From assembly GCA_947095585.1 (NCBI GenBank), contig OX352763.1:101473908-101537907 (forward strand): a stretch of 64,000 nucleotides of DNA. The letters are read 5' to 3'. Of the stretch, positions 42,857-54,900 are shown piece by piece. Source of the stretch: Nephrocerus scutellatus. Its lineage: Eukaryota > Arthropoda > Insecta > Diptera > Pipunculidae. Position 1 is the first letter of the stretch, and each line of letters starts with the position of its first letter. The notes below the pieces were generated by a model, which was not told where the DNA came from, did no database searches, and was given only the letters and a program-made list of their open reading frames with translations. The translations under genes and the position numbers were made by a program.

Positions 42857-43360
42857 TAAGGCTAATGACACACGAGCTCCTTTTGACGCGCTCCCATTTG
42901 GTCGCGCGCCATGAGTACCCAGAGAACCAATGGAATAGTACACACGAGCGTCCGCGAACAAAAAGGAGTCGGTATGGTCGCGCGACCTTTTTTACGCAGC
43001 GACTTCCCTTCATGGTGCGCGAACCGTAGAGCGTCATGAGGGGTACTATTATATATCAGAATGAACACACGAGCGTCCAAATGGGAGCGCGTCATTTGCA
43101 ATACATAAATTAAATTAATGAATTTAGGAAAGGAAATCATGGATCGTATTGATTCTTCCTTTCTTTTTGTAACAAATATAAAAATAAAACATTATTTTGA
43201 ACTGTATTCATCTTGAATAACCAAACTAAACCAACAAGCATGACCAGCAAAATATGCTGTCGCGCGGTCAAAATGCAGCTCGTGTGACGACGAAATTTTC
43301 TCCGGGCGCGCGGAAAATTTGCCGCGCGACCTTTTTGGAGTTCGTGTGGCATTAGCCTAA
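42857..43360. mobile_element. GC-rich ~500 bp MITE with inverted ends
   Basis: The left end TAAGGCTAATGACACACGAG is mirrored by CGTGTGGCATTAGCCTAA at the right. Subterminal CACACGAGCGTCC motifs recur at about 42940 and 43065, and CCAAATGGGAGCGCG occurs in both orientations. Base composition is much more GC-rich than the surroundings. Open frames on the minus strand here come from the GC content. Confidence 0.8.
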
Positions 43361-44553
43361 GGCTTAGTATGCCAAATGTTTACTCTGCTTTTGTCGTTTG
43401 GTGGCTTACAAGAAACCTTTCCTACCGCCTAAAAAGTTTTCTACTTCTTCAAAAGCACAGTGTAGCGTGATACTACAAATATTTGCTGTCGAAGCGCATG
43501 GATATAGATTCGGATTACCTACTTTCCATGGTTTGCTGAGTCACTTTTTCTGATAATCACTGCACTGCAAACTAAATTTTTTTTGCATTTGTTTGTTATT
43601 TTAATCCGTTTAGACTGCCATTCCATTTTCTGTTGTGATTATTTGACACATAATAGTATTAAACACCTTGGTGAATCAAAGTGCGTTGACAGTATAAAGG
43701 CTTTTTCACTCCCACATTATAATCGGGATAGCTTGTCTGCCCTTCATGCAGGCAAGCTATTCATTGCATTGTGATTGCACAACACTGCAATCAGTGCTAA
43801 ATCTTTTAAGCTTAGGGCTTCCCAGATGTCGTAGTGGTGCAGAATGTTCAAAATCGATAGCTAGCCGATAAAGGGGTAGACGCTTTTCAACCGATTTCTC
43901 AACTGAAATAGTGTTAATGTGATGTACACAGTACACATGACCTTTTGTTTTGGCCATGTATGTATACAACCGTCCTATTCATTTCAAAGGTTTTTTGATA
44001 GTGATTTTTCCAGTATGTTCAGTAAGGATAAGTTTTTACAGTCTGATTATAGTTCTCCTTTTTGGAACTTTCCTTATCTTTTCTTGCTTGGGCTTAGTTG
44101 CCGCTTTGTTTTTATAACATGTTGGGTGCTCAACTTAAACCACATGCTGCGTTGACTTTTTTGCATTTTTGTGTATTTTGTAAGAATGATTGTATTTAAG
44201 TAGAGTTTATCATTGACGTAGTGTATTGGATTAGAGTTTACGTGGTGTGTTAGCTTTTCCCTTCTGAGTCTCTGTATTTTTCATGTACTCTCTTGCACTA
44301 AGCTTGGACTTGCTGTGCTTTAGTAAAGGAAGATGCCTATCTGTTGTTAATTGTTGAATTTGGTTTCGTTCCTCAATTATACCGGGTCCAAAAAAAGAGC
44401 CGAGTAGGCTTTGTCGAAGACACGGCCGTGGGTTTTGAGCGTGACAACGTCTGCCCGCGGCGACAGAAAAAAAAAACAAAGATCTTCTTGTCTGTGGAAC
44501 GGGATACACAAACCGACATCTCAAAATAGTTCCTGATCCTAATGACCATATCC
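43361..44553. other. Unassigned; one small hairpin
   Basis: 43728-43761 can fold (ATAGCTTGTCTGC with GCAGGCAAGCTAT, one mismatch). Near 44390-44540 the plus strand has a short frame, ILLVCGTGYTNRHLK-like, that may be a transposon scrap. I recognise no gene. Confidence 0.3.
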
Positions 44554-44845
44554 GTGGGCGCCGTGGCTCAGTGGAAATGCGCATGGCTACTGAGCAGGAG
44601 GTTCGTAGTTCGAATCCCAGTAACACCACAAGTATTTTTCACGATGTCCCACCTCTCGCGAATGGGTGACAAACGTTCCGAGAGTAATAACTTGTCACGG
44701 AAAGTTTCACAATTCGCCGTTCGGATCCGGCTTTAAATTGTAGGTACCTTCCATTTGTGTGCAAAAATATACATGCTCTACACGAATGGTTGCGAGAAGC
44801 TAGGCCTTGTACCGCAATGGTCTGTCGCGCGGAATATTTTTTTTC
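44554..44845 (+). repeat. tRNA-derived SINE, fullest copy
   Basis: The head GTGGGCGCCGTGGCTCAGTG contains the A-box (TGGCTCAGTGG). GGAGGTTCGTAGTTCGAATC contains the B-box (GTTCGAATCCC). The body has CCCACCTCTCGCGAATGGGT, GTAATAACTTGTCACGGAAA and TTCGGATCCGGCTTTAAATT. The tail has GTGTGCAAAAATATACATGC and CCGCAATGGTCTGTCGCGC. It is about 290 bp long. Other copies are at 6892, 36846 (minus), 57911, 58147 (minus), 61517 and 61876. Confidence 0.9.
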
Positions 44846-44884
44846 CGGAGCACCAAAAGAATATATAGTGGAAATATACATTTT

Positions 44885-45023
44885 CAAAAATATCTCGACT
44901 TCAGCGCAACCTACCGGACTCAGAAAAGAGATACACATTAAGGATCATCAATATGTCCAGTTGTTTAGGTGTGTTGCTTTCACACACTAATGCAACAATA
45001 TCTCCACTCCTGCGCCCCCTACC
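44885..45023 (+). repeat. Tandem monomer array, left part
   Basis: One unit reads AAAATATCTCGACTTCAGCG, CAACCTACCGGACTCAGAAA, then AGAGATAC. A second unit begins ATATCTCCACTCCTGCGCCC and is cut at CCTACC by the LINE insertion. The array continues at 45806. Confidence 0.78.
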
Positions 45024-45805
45024 ATCATCATCATCGTCATATTTGGCTCTATAATCGGTGTTCGGTCCTGGCCTCCCGCAAAAAATCTCTTCACCGGACC
45101 CGATTTCGAGCCGATGTCCTCCAGCGTAGACTTGGCCGGCATCGCTGTCGTGCTCCATCAATCCTACCGAGCTTAATTCTCTTCATGATGTCGACATCGC
45201 GGTAACGCTCGTAGATCTCATCATTTTAGTCTCCTCTCACATACGGGGCCAACAATTCTCCGTAAGACTTTTCTCTCGAACGCGGCTAATAGGTTAGAAT
45301 GCTTTTGGCTAAGCATCCAATTCTCGGATCCTTATGTAAGTACTGGTATGAACATTGTCTTATACACCAGCAGCTTGGATGCTATGGTTAAATTCTCACC
45401 ATTCCCCGTCCACCGCTTCTCCTGAATTGCTGTTATGTCAGCATTATATTTAGACAGGGTATCAGCTAGCTGCTGTGCAGCTCGAGCTCTATACAGTGAG
45501 CATACGTTCCATGAGAAAATTCTTAAATCGTTTAGCCGTTTTCGTTGTTGTCGTCGTCGTCGTCGTCGTTTATCAGTGTATCCGAGGCTGATTTGGGGTT
45601 CCGTAATAATGTTTTTTTACGGGCGAGGTTATTGGCCTCGCGCCAATCATACTTTGAAGGGACTAGCCCAATCCTTTCGCTTTTCCACCAGCGGCCACCA
45701 CGTGGAGGTTTGATTGTACTTCCACCAGTCAGAGATAGTTACGGCCACATGCATTTCTGAAGAATTCTGTGTTATTCGCCCTACTCTGCTGATGGCTGAC
45801 CGCCA
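45024..45805 (-). mobile_element. Internally deleted RTE-like LINE with 12 bp target duplication
   Basis: The flanks are identical: GCGCCCCCTACC at 45012-45023 and 45806-45817. On the minus strand the 5' part (45805-45435) matches 62800-63175, including the endonuclease start ARAAQQLADTLSKYNADITA and IQEKRWTGNGEN. It then jumps to a reverse transcriptase end (LLVYKTMFIPVLT, ERKVLRRIVGPVCE) and finishes with a GAT-repeat tail (ATCATCATCATC on the plus strand). Most of the endonuclease and RT is missing, so this is a deletion derivative mobilised by another element. Confidence 0.85.
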
Positions 45806-46265
45806 GCGCCCCCTACCGAATCAAGAAAAGACATAAACTTATCGGAGTACCAAGCGAACATATGGTGTAAATATGGCTTTGATACATCCATTCGTTTCGG
45901 CGTGATGACTTCTTTAAGGATATCTCGACTCCAGCGCCACCTACCGGGCTCAAAAAAGAGATTAACTTATCGGAGCACCAAACAAACATACGAAATTGAA
46001 TATTGCATCGAAACAACCAGTGATATGAGGTTACATATATATGCACAAGCACATTTTCAAAAATAGCTCGACTCAAGCGCCACCTATCAGGGTTAAAAAA
46101 AGAGATAAACCTTTAGAAGCATCAATCAAACATACGGTGTGAATATAGATTTAAGGTGTCTAGTAGTTTAGGTGTGATAAGGTCACAAAGATATGCACCA
46201 ACAGACTCCAGCGCCAATATGGCTTCGATACGTCAAGTAGTTAAGGCGTAATTATCTTACATATA
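45806..46265 (+). repeat. Tandem monomer array, right part
   Basis: Units of about 140 bp repeat CTCGACTCCAGCGCCACCTA, CAAAAAAGAGAT, TCGGAGCACCAAACAAACAT and GGTGTGAATAT, at about 45806, 45918, 46060 and 46205. The array is diverged and non-coding. The short frame in it is a by-product. Confidence 0.75.
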
Positions 46266-47249
46266 TATGCACAATAATTTTTTTTATATATAGGTGCAAT
46301 CAAAATACATTCATAAAATTAGCTGTTAGGAGGCTGCCTGCACAGACAGTGAGAGGAGCTATCGCCGCACTGCTCAAACGTTGTATGCCAGTAGAGCAGC
46401 TTGTGCTAGATTAAGAGGATTCATAAGAACATAAAAAAAAGTTCAAGGGGTCCTGTTCCAAAAAAAATTGTGCGTTCGTATTTAAGGAACTACCTAAATA
46501 AAAATTCTGTACAATTAAAGCAAAAGATTTAATTTTTATGAGTTAAGTATCCGAACCTTTCAAAAAATAGCAGCTCTTGTTTTATCTGAATACCGCCGAA
46601 TAGAGTCGATTGGGGCAAAATGGGGCAAAATCAATTGAAAACATTGTATGGTGACCTGTTGACTCAAAATTTTCCCATTATGGTATAAGCCCCGAGGTTT
46701 CAGCTCTATCGGATAAACGGTCTTAATTGCGAACATGCACCTCTCGTTTTTATGAACGGTTGAGTACTTCACCTTAACTCATGTTTCTAAGTTGAGATTT
46801 TTTAAAAATATCCCCAATTTTTAATTTTCAAATATAAAATCATCCGCTGCGTATTAATTAGTTAATTGCTTACGTGCCAGGTGTCACGTTTGATATAAAC
46901 GCATCTCAGAGTAATCCGCGCAATTAGCATGCAAGGAGGTAGCAGTTCGCATAAACCCTAAATCGTATAAAGCCTTGAAAGTGAGAGTTCAAGAAAAAAG
47001 AAAGAAACATAAAACCAAATATCGACAATGACGCAAATGAGTTGTCACACACGGACGTATGCGTTTTTTTTTTGCAAACAAAAACTTGTATCTTTTTTCC
47101 TGAGTTTGCTTTGTGTTGTATATTTGGAAATTTAAAATAAAGGGATCGTTTGGCCTGACGCACTCCCACTCCGTAATTTTAAGTTTACTTTCTATTTTAT
47201 TTTGTCTTTGTACCTTGAACTTTCAAAGGCTGTGAATAAATACGATAGT
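46266..47249. other. Unassigned spacer
   Basis: No gene recognised; short overlapping frames only. Confidence 0.3.
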
Positions 47250-47385
47250 AAAACGAGCTTCTCAGCTCGCCATTTGGATAGTATTTCTATTATTTAAAAA
47301 AATATTTTTTTTTGTCACACGCGTCAAAATTGTTTTAAAACTAGTCCCATTAAATTCTGACTGGTAGAAACCGAGATAAACGAGT
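47250..47385 (+). repeat. Interspersed repeat related to 13577-13712
   Basis: TTCTCAGCTCGCCATTTGGA, AATTGTTTTAAAAC and TTAAATTCTGACTGGTAGAA appear in the same order as the reverse complement of 13577-13712. A half copy (CCATCGCAAGCCGATCGCTA, AATTGTTTTAAAACATG, GATGACTGGTAAAAG) follows at 47705-47785. Confidence 0.55.
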
Positions 47386-47929
47386 TTTTACAAAAAACTT
47401 TTCACTACTATAGACACACGAGCTAATGTATTCTGCTATGCAAGTGACTACACACACCCGTGTGCGTATATCAAGTTGTAATTCAGTCTAAAGACTAATT
47501 TGCCTTAAATATTTACGTTACGTTAAATCTAGGTCTTAAGCGATAGGTCATTCAGTCATAAGCTATTTCTGAAATAGACTGAAAAAACCACATTTTACTT
47601 CGCAGACGTTTAGGCTTAAAAAAATCTATAGCGATGCGTAGATTGAGTATTTTTTTCAGTTTTCTCAGGGAGAAGGAGTGACCCCTATGAATAAAAAAAA
47701 TTACACCATCGCAAGCCGATCGCTAACCAATTGTTTTAAAACATGTGCCATCAAATGATGACTGGTAAAAGCCAAGATATACGACACGACAAACAAACGT
47801 ACAACCGTACAAACTACAAATGTACACTCGTTCGCTGAAAAAAATTTCATGTCCTCTGAATATAAGCTTCGCCCTTCAGGCTCGCAATAAATATTTTTAA
47901 TTTAGTTTTCTGTTTATTAGTTTTTATTT
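47386..47929. other. Spacer with a half copy of the 47250 repeat
   Basis: Apart from the half copy at 47705-47785, I recognise nothing. Confidence 0.3.
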
Positions 47930-48129
47930 ACTTTAAACAAACTTATCATAAAGAAAGCATTATATTATAGCGGAGTCCTCGAACTTCGTTTAGCACACTT
48001 GGACTGTCCTCGTTTTCTTTATAGTATTTGTCATTAAATACTGCATCGTCTGCTTCGTCTTGATCGGTTTCATCGTTTTGGACGTTATACAAAGATTTTC
48101 GGCTTGGTGGAATGGCTCTTTTCGGCTGC

Positions 48130-49500
48130 TGCATATGCAAAAACCGCTTTGTTGAACCGACTTTTTTTTACAAAGCTTCAAACCATACAAATCTGCAGGA
48201 CCTGATGGCATAATTCCAGCCGTGCTGCAAAGGACTTCGGATATTAATTATCCTTCCTTTGTTAGAAGCAATTCTAAAGAGTTGTCTCGATCTGGTCCAT
48301 ATTCCAGTTTTATGGAGAGAAGTAAACGTGGTTTTCATGCCCAAAGCCGGCAAATGCTTGCATGTTAGTCCAAAGGATCTCAGACTAATCAGTCTTTCCC
48401 GTTAAAGACACTGGAAAGAGTGATCGATATTTACATACGCATACGCATTACCAAATGACTCCTGTGTACAGATCAGAACGCGTATTGTAGAGGCAAGTCT
48501 GTAAAAACAGCTCTGCACACACGTTACGTTCTATTGAACATTCCCTTCACCACAAAGAGTATATGTACAGTGGTGGTATTCCTAGACATCGAAGGCGCTT
48601 TTAACAACGTCAACACATCTGCGATTACGGATGCGCTGTCGACTTTGAGGGTGGACGACTCGCTTGGCGAATTGATTAATATTCTGCTCACAAGTCGGAC
48701 TATTAATTCAAAGCTGGGCGTGTCGTCAGCCAGAAGATCTGTCTGCAGAGGAACCCCACAAGGTGGGGGCCTGTCCCCCTTTCTATGGAACTAAGCGGTG
48801 AATGAGCTGCTGGTATGCCTAAAGGTGAGGGTTGCAGAGTAATCGCTTATGCGGATGATGTTGCCATTGCCGTCTCAGGAAAACACCTGAATACCTTAAA
48901 GGAACTCCTTCAAAATGCTCTCAACAAGCTAACTTGCTGGGCAGATCGCTGAGTTTTAGGGGTAATTCCTCACAAAACTGAGCTTGTCCTATTCACCAGA
49001 AAATATAAAGCTTCACATATTAACCCTCCATTCTCTGCATTCTCTGATAGAGTCTGGTATTTGGGTCTTATTCTGGACAGGAAGCTAAACTGGAAACATT
49101 GCATACAAGAAAGAGTTCGTAAAGCCACAGCGCCACTTTTCTCATGCAAAAAAGCCATTGGTAGAAGAGGGGATCTTGAACCCCATATAACCCATTGGCT
49201 ATATATAGCGGTAGTAAGACCTACTCTTCTATACGGTGTGACTGTATGGTGAACTGCCTTAAATAAGAAAGTAAACCTTGACAAATTAAGCAAAGTCCAA
49301 AGATCAGCTAGTCTATGTATGAGCGGAGCACTTCATACAACCCCATCCGCCGCACTTGACATTCTGTTCGACCTTACACTACTCGACATTTACTGCAGGC
49401 AAGTTGCTGCTAGTTCGGCCATTCGCCTTAAAGCTATCTCCCAGTGGTTGAAGTCGCCGTCAGTCAAAATCGACGCACTTAGACCATGAAGGTCCGTTGT
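48130..49500 (+). mobile_element. LINE relic, reverse transcriptase domain
   Basis: The plus strand reads KSAGPDGIIPAVLQ near 48187, IPFTTKSICTVVVFLDIEGA then FNNVNTSAITDAL (48543-48640), CRGTPQGGGLSPFLWN (48747-48794), AYADDVAIAVSGKHL in the adjacent frame (48846-48890), RVWYLGLILDRKLNWKHCIQ (about 49050-49107) and LYIAVVRPTLLYGVTVW (about 49200-49250). Frameshifts and stops (for example after FLWN) break it. The 5' endonuclease and the RNase H are absent here. The motif style (TPQGGxLSPxLW) is that of R1/I/LOA-type LINEs. Confidence 0.78.
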
Positions 49501-49504
49501 GATC

Positions 49505-50184
49505 TAGAAAATCCCACGCCTACTCGTTGAACCACTTGGAGCTTCGTATGAAGCGCAATAGACTATTAATGTTAATTTGGTTTAGATCGTTGAAAAAGAA
49601 CGCTCCCAGATGGAGCTTCCACCTATTCGAGAGGGCTGGGCATTTACAAAGTAGATGGAGAGTGGTTTCCTCCTCCTCCTCCTCCTCCTCCTCAACCATG
49701 CAGCTTCTGCAGAAATCGTTGGAAAAGACTCCTAGTCTTTCTGCATGCTTGCCTATGAGACAGTGTCCAGTTATGACACTTACATATAATGGCAGTAATG
49801 TGCAGTCTGTTTTGAGAGAGCGTTTCGGATCTAGCTTGGGCCAGATTTGCTTCGTTGCTATGAAAGTAGTGCCGATTGACCATCTATACATAATTAGTTT
49901 TTGCTATAGCATCCCGTTTAAAAATGAGTTTGTACGTAGCGATCGGCATGCTTAGTGAACCATATTCAGGCAATAGGGGTAGTGTGGTTCCATGTTTGGC
50001 AAGTTCATCAGCCATACAATTACCAGGAATGTCTCTATGCCAGAATTTGTGGAGACTGATTCCATGGACTTTAGCGCAGCCTGGCTATCCGAGAAAATGT
50101 GGATATCCTTAACAGATATGACATTACTCTTCAGCCAAGACAAGGCTTTCTTAATAGCCATGATTTCCGCTTGGAAAACACTAC
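49505..50184 (-). mobile_element. LINE fragment, RNase H and terminal finger, inverted
   Basis: Minus strand: SWLKSNVISVKDIHIFSDSQ then AALKSMESVSTNS (about 50130-50050), then SVITGHCLIGKHAERLGVFS and FCRSCM...HLLCKCPAL (49770-49620). A glutamate run in the finger is encoded by an expanded TCC repeat at 49668-49693. The piece faces the LINE relics on both sides and overlaps in content with the plus fragment at 50185-51005, so it is a separate insertion. Confidence 0.75.
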
Positions 50185-51005
50185 AGTGATCAGGAAGACG
50201 GAAAGAGACTTAGATTTAGTCTTTTTGAAAAGACTAGACCAGTGGACTAGAAATGAAATCGGTCACTCCTCTATACTCAATTTAGTCAGGATCCCAGACT
50301 ACAGATTACAGACTACACCGTTCCGCAACAAAAACTTCCAGGTCATCTTTCCATCCAGATCATTCTGGAAGGCAAAGCCGCTTACCTGGAAGAAGAACAC
50401 ATTCATTTTTACACATACGGGCCAAAAACTGATGACACGGAGTCGGCGGAGGTGTTTTCTCAAAAAATCCTTCTTTCAATCTTCCAAATCACTGTAGTGT
50501 TTTCTTGTCGTGGAATGCTTGTCTTGGCTGAAGAGAAAACTCATATCCGCTAAGGATATTCGTATATTCTCCGATATCCAAGCTGCACTGAAATCCCTGG
50601 AACCAGTCTCCACAAATTCAATTCAAGCCCTTAACTGCCGATCATCTCTCGTGGAGATGGCGGAGCAGTTCAGTATCCACCTGTGCTGGGCGCCGGGACA
50701 CAGAGCCATGTAAAAACTAACTGTAGGTGGTCAAACGGTACAACACAGCGACATGAAGTAGATCTGGCCCAAGCTGGATCCGAAACGCTCCAAGTGTTTG
50801 ATCTCTCAAAAAAGATCTCACATCGGTGCTATTGTAGGTGTCATCACTGGACACTATCTCAAAGGCAGGCATTCAGCAAGACTTGGAGTCTTCTCGACGC
50901 GACACTTCATATTTTTCTTGATCCGTTTGGTATAACAATGGACCATTGCTGGTCTAAGTGTATTGGTTGTACTGACAGCCAACTTAACCCAACCTAACCT
51001 ATTCA
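50185..51005 (+). mobile_element. LINE 3' fragment with RNase H and TTAACCCAACCTAACC end
   Basis: The plus strand reads GPKTDDTESAEVFSQKILL (about 50425, the RNase H start, with the usual TDGSK altered to TYGPK), LISAKDIRIFSDIQAALKSL (about 50545), MAEQFSIHLCWAPGHRA (about 50658) and VITGHYLKGRHSARLGVF (about 50840). It ends with CAACTTAACCCAACCTAACC near 50980-50999, a likely 3' end. It is the same family as 2240-2880 and 49505-50184. Confidence 0.75.
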
Positions 51006-51901
51006 TCAGCAAGACCGCGATACCAATACCAAGCCTCAGGTTGCAAGATCAAGACCGAAATGCCATGGTCTTCGTCTTGCGCTTGCTAATCACTAGGTAC
51101 CACTGCTATACGCGTAAACACCAACTTACAAGATGGGGGGGGATGAAAGGATACAATTATTATACTGTATTTTGTATTTGTAATTTATTTCAGAATTTCT
51201 AAAGTTAATAAAGTACGGTAAGGTAATAATGGAAAAAAAAATCATTACTATAGATATCTGCTTGCGTGTGATTAACAATAGTTTTGTTGTTGTGTTTTAA
51301 CTGCGCGTGAGAAAATATTCTTTGTTGTTTTTTTTTTTAAATTTCTTCAATTTTATAACTTTTTTTTGTTATTTTTTAAATATAATTTTATTTATTTTTT
51401 TGTTTGCTATAATAATTTCATGAATCAAACGCGAAAAATTGAGTCTTAAGTTTTTGCTGGATACATATTTTTGTTTGATAAATGTTTGCCGTTAGTATTA
51501 GATAAAAGCGTCGAGATAAAACAAAAATCGAATATAATTAGAAAGTTTCCATCGCACAAGGTGCATTAAAAATAAATGAAAAATACATAGAAACAGAGCA
51601 AGAGAGTAGAGACAATCGTGTGGCACACTCTTATAAGAAACTGGAAGTATCTCAATCTTCCCTTTCTCTTGTTAGTTTGAATAATTCTCTTTTTAGAAAC
51701 GGTTATAAATGGAATAAACTTATAAAAACTGGGAATTATGAAAAATCAATTCTAAAAGCATCGAACAAACAATAATGGTTGTAATCTAAAAAATTATCAA
51801 AAACCAAAAATACACTATTTTTAGTTATCTGGAGCAGAGGTTGTCATTTTGCCGACTACCACGAACTGTCAAACACTACAGCATCCTCCTCTTTCTCCAC
51901 C
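51006..51901 (-). other. eIF5 3' untranslated/downstream region
   Basis: The eIF5 stop codon is at 51902-51904, so its 3' UTR extends leftward into this A/T-rich, repeat-poor stretch. Several TTTATT (AATAAA on the minus strand) matches exist, for example near 51389-51400, but none can be preferred. Confidence 0.4.
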
Positions 51902-54900
51902 TTAGATATCATCAATATCAATCTCCTCTCCGTCATCATCAACGATCTTCTTGGCCGTTGCAATTACAGCAGCCTTCTTGAGCGGTTCGATGCGTGCACG
52001 ATCATTGTACTCAATTTCCAAATCAGAGTCTTCTTCCTCCTCCTCGGATGATTCCTCTTCCTCGGCTTCCTTGAGCCATTGAACGAATGGTTTTGCCTTC
52101 TCATGAATTTCCGTGGCGATCTCCTTGGACACATACTTCTTGCTTACCTTCTGTGACCATTCCAGAATGGATTTCTCCTCGAGAATGTCATTGTCGTAGA
52201 AGAGCTTAAAAATGCCAGCCACTTTGTCCATCAGTTTAGTCGAATGCAAAGCGATAATTTGCTCGAGGCCACCAATCAAATAGCGCTGAGCCTTCGGATT
52301 GTTGTGTGTGAAACGAAGCAAGAGATTGCGATTTTTGCGCACCTCCATAATGATATTGGCCGAGAAGAGAAGCTCAGCTAATACCAAGGTGGCCTTGTGT
52401 ACAATATCCAAGCGTTCTGCCTCGATAACCAGATCCTTGTGCACGGCAACTGAATCCAATTGCCCGGCATCACGTTTCCCCTTGACCATCTCGTAGAAAA
52501 TGTCAATGCGTTCCTTTTCGGTCTTATCGTAATCATCGGAAATGGTCATACCCTTGGCACCATCGGTCAAATCTTGCAGGCGGGCACGAATCGCCTCAGC
52601 CGAACAATCAACCGTCCATCCATCGTCATCGTCATCGCCTTTCTTCTCCGGGATGGCAGCGCAAATTTCAGCCTCAGTTTGACTGGCGTGATTTGTTGAG
52701 CCACCATCGGAATCACCAGAATTATTTGCCATTGAATTGTTCGCCGACGAATCGACTCCATTCTCGCCATTCTTCTTGGCACGACGAGCACGCTTGCCCT
52801 CGGTCAACGATGAGCCCTGGGTGGCTGGATTAACAGTTGGCGGATTCTTCAAAATAAATGTATTGACTTTGTGATTAAGCTTTAATAGGCCATGGAAGCC
52901 ACAAGCTTTGCAAGTTTGTGAAATTGTCTGGTGCTTAGCCGATACAATCAAATCGGTTTCGGGATTATCACACTCCGGACAGAGGACATATTTTCGAATG
53001 AAGCCATCAAGAAGATCCTGCAATTTGGTAGCATCATGCGATCCATTGACAATGAAACGTTCATTCTGCAAAGAAGACGAACAATAAGAAAACATTAGAA
53101 AAAATTATGCATATTTCCCAGGGCGTGAGATAACAGTGAAATTAAAATTCTTAAAATCGTAGTTTCATTGGGTGATGTTTCATTCAATAGTTGAACCGAA
53201 CACTTTCCTTAGGGGTATTATAATTTTAAGAACATTCAAATAAAACTCCTATCACCACCGTCTTAATAAACACCAGTGTGTTAGCACTAACACATCTGTC
53301 AACTGGTAATTTTCATAAACAAATGTGTGTTAGCTTTAAAAACTAGCGGATAACTTAACTAACCGAATTTTGCGTATAAGGAGCGGATATATAGAGCTCG
53401 TTGTCATGCCAAAAATCGGTCTGAATATTAAAATATAACCAAAATATTAAGTTTATTCCAGTGTCAGCTGATGAAATCTGAGAGATTTACTCAAATTTTT
53501 GTGAAATTCGGTGAAGTGTTGCCGTGCTTTAATTGATAAGGACCGGATAGCTGACATAGAGAAATAATATGTTTTCACACGCCCATAGACAAAAGTGACT
53601 GTTTCACACACTATAACCTAGCCTAGCGAAAGTTGCCGTTATACACACTAGTGAGTTAACATATGCGAGAACATTGCTGAAATGCCAACAGCTGCACGAA
53701 TCCACAAGGCACTTGTTAGGGATCAGACAAATTGTGTGGGTCTGTTGAAAAAGACCGATGGCACCTACACGACGGACCGTGAGGATACACTAAGAACGCC
53801 TCTGCAGGTTCATTTCCCCGACTCGTATACCAGTGTACCAGACACGAATTCGAACACGCATGACCGAAGGGTTTGTATCGCTAGTAGAACTAATAGTTGA
53901 TCTGGTAAGATTTTCACCCCAGATAAGTTTAGATGGGCAGTAGTAGTAGATGGCCATTCAAAGCCCCTGGTGGGGATGGCATCTTTCCAGCTCTTCTACA
54001 GAAGGCGATCGATGCAATCCTGCTAAGCTTGATTTTATTATTTAGAGCAAGCTACAATTGGGGATACATCCCTACTATCTGGAGACAGGTAAATGTGATT
54101 TTTATCCCCAAACCTGGCAATAGGCCAAGTGAGCTACCTTAATCATACAAACCAATAAGTATAACATCTTTTGTCCTCAAAATCATGGAGAGACTTATTG
54201 ATGTTCACATCAGAGGCCGGCTGGAGGTGTCTGCTCCAAAAAGGCAAAAGCCCAGAAGGTGCACTACACTATCTTGTTAAAAAGATAGAAGGAACGTTTC
54301 GGTCCAAGGAGGTAGCTTTGTGTGCATTCCTTGACATTGAAGGCGCTTTCGATAACACTGGCTATGACGCAATAGAGAGAGCAATTAGTAGCAAGGGTAT
54401 CGAAGTCTCGACCAATCAGTGGATTAGGGCTATGCTCGAGAGTCGAGATATTACTTCCTCCTCAGGAGGAGTGTCAGTATGTGTGACCGCAGTTAAGGGT
54501 TGTCCCCAAGGAGAAGTTCTCTCTCCCCTTCTGTGGTCACTGGTCATAGACTGGCTATGCTGATGACTTGGCGATTATCATTAGGGGTAAACACTGCACG
54601 ATCATTTCTGCTGTCATGCAATGTGCTCTACTCCAAGTGCAGCAGGGAAGGACTATCCATCAATCCTTCCAAAACGGTTCTAGTGCCTTTCATAAAAAGA
54701 AGATTGGTTGACTTAGGACCAATCACCATTAAAGGCACCACTTTAATGTACACCAGCGAGGTCAAATACCTCGGTGTCATCCTTGATAAAAGACTTAACT
54801 GGAATTCTCATATCAAGTCAGCCACAAAACGCGCTACAAGGGCCATATGGGCCTGCAAAAGACTTTACGGCAGAACTTGGGGTCTCAATCCTAAGATGAT

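Noticed and set aside
42840..43352. Minus frames of 65-92 codons
   Set aside because: They lie wholly inside the GC-rich MITE, which lowers stop frequency; no domain is visible.
44554..44625. A functional tRNA gene
   Set aside because: A and B boxes are present, but the acceptor and anticodon arms do not pair well and the unit is followed by a constant SINE body in several copies.
47946..48353. Minus frames overlapping the LINE start
   Set aside because: They are antisense to the degraded LINE reading KSAGPDGIIPAVL on the plus strand and show no independent support.
52299..52791. Open frames on both strands within eIF5 exon 2
   Set aside because: They are shadows of the eIF5 coding frame.
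53066..53095. An eIF5-like start at [14 protein letters not shown]
   Set aside because: This is intron readthrough; the acceptor CTTTGCAG lies directly before NERF, and the true start is in exon 1 at 58561.
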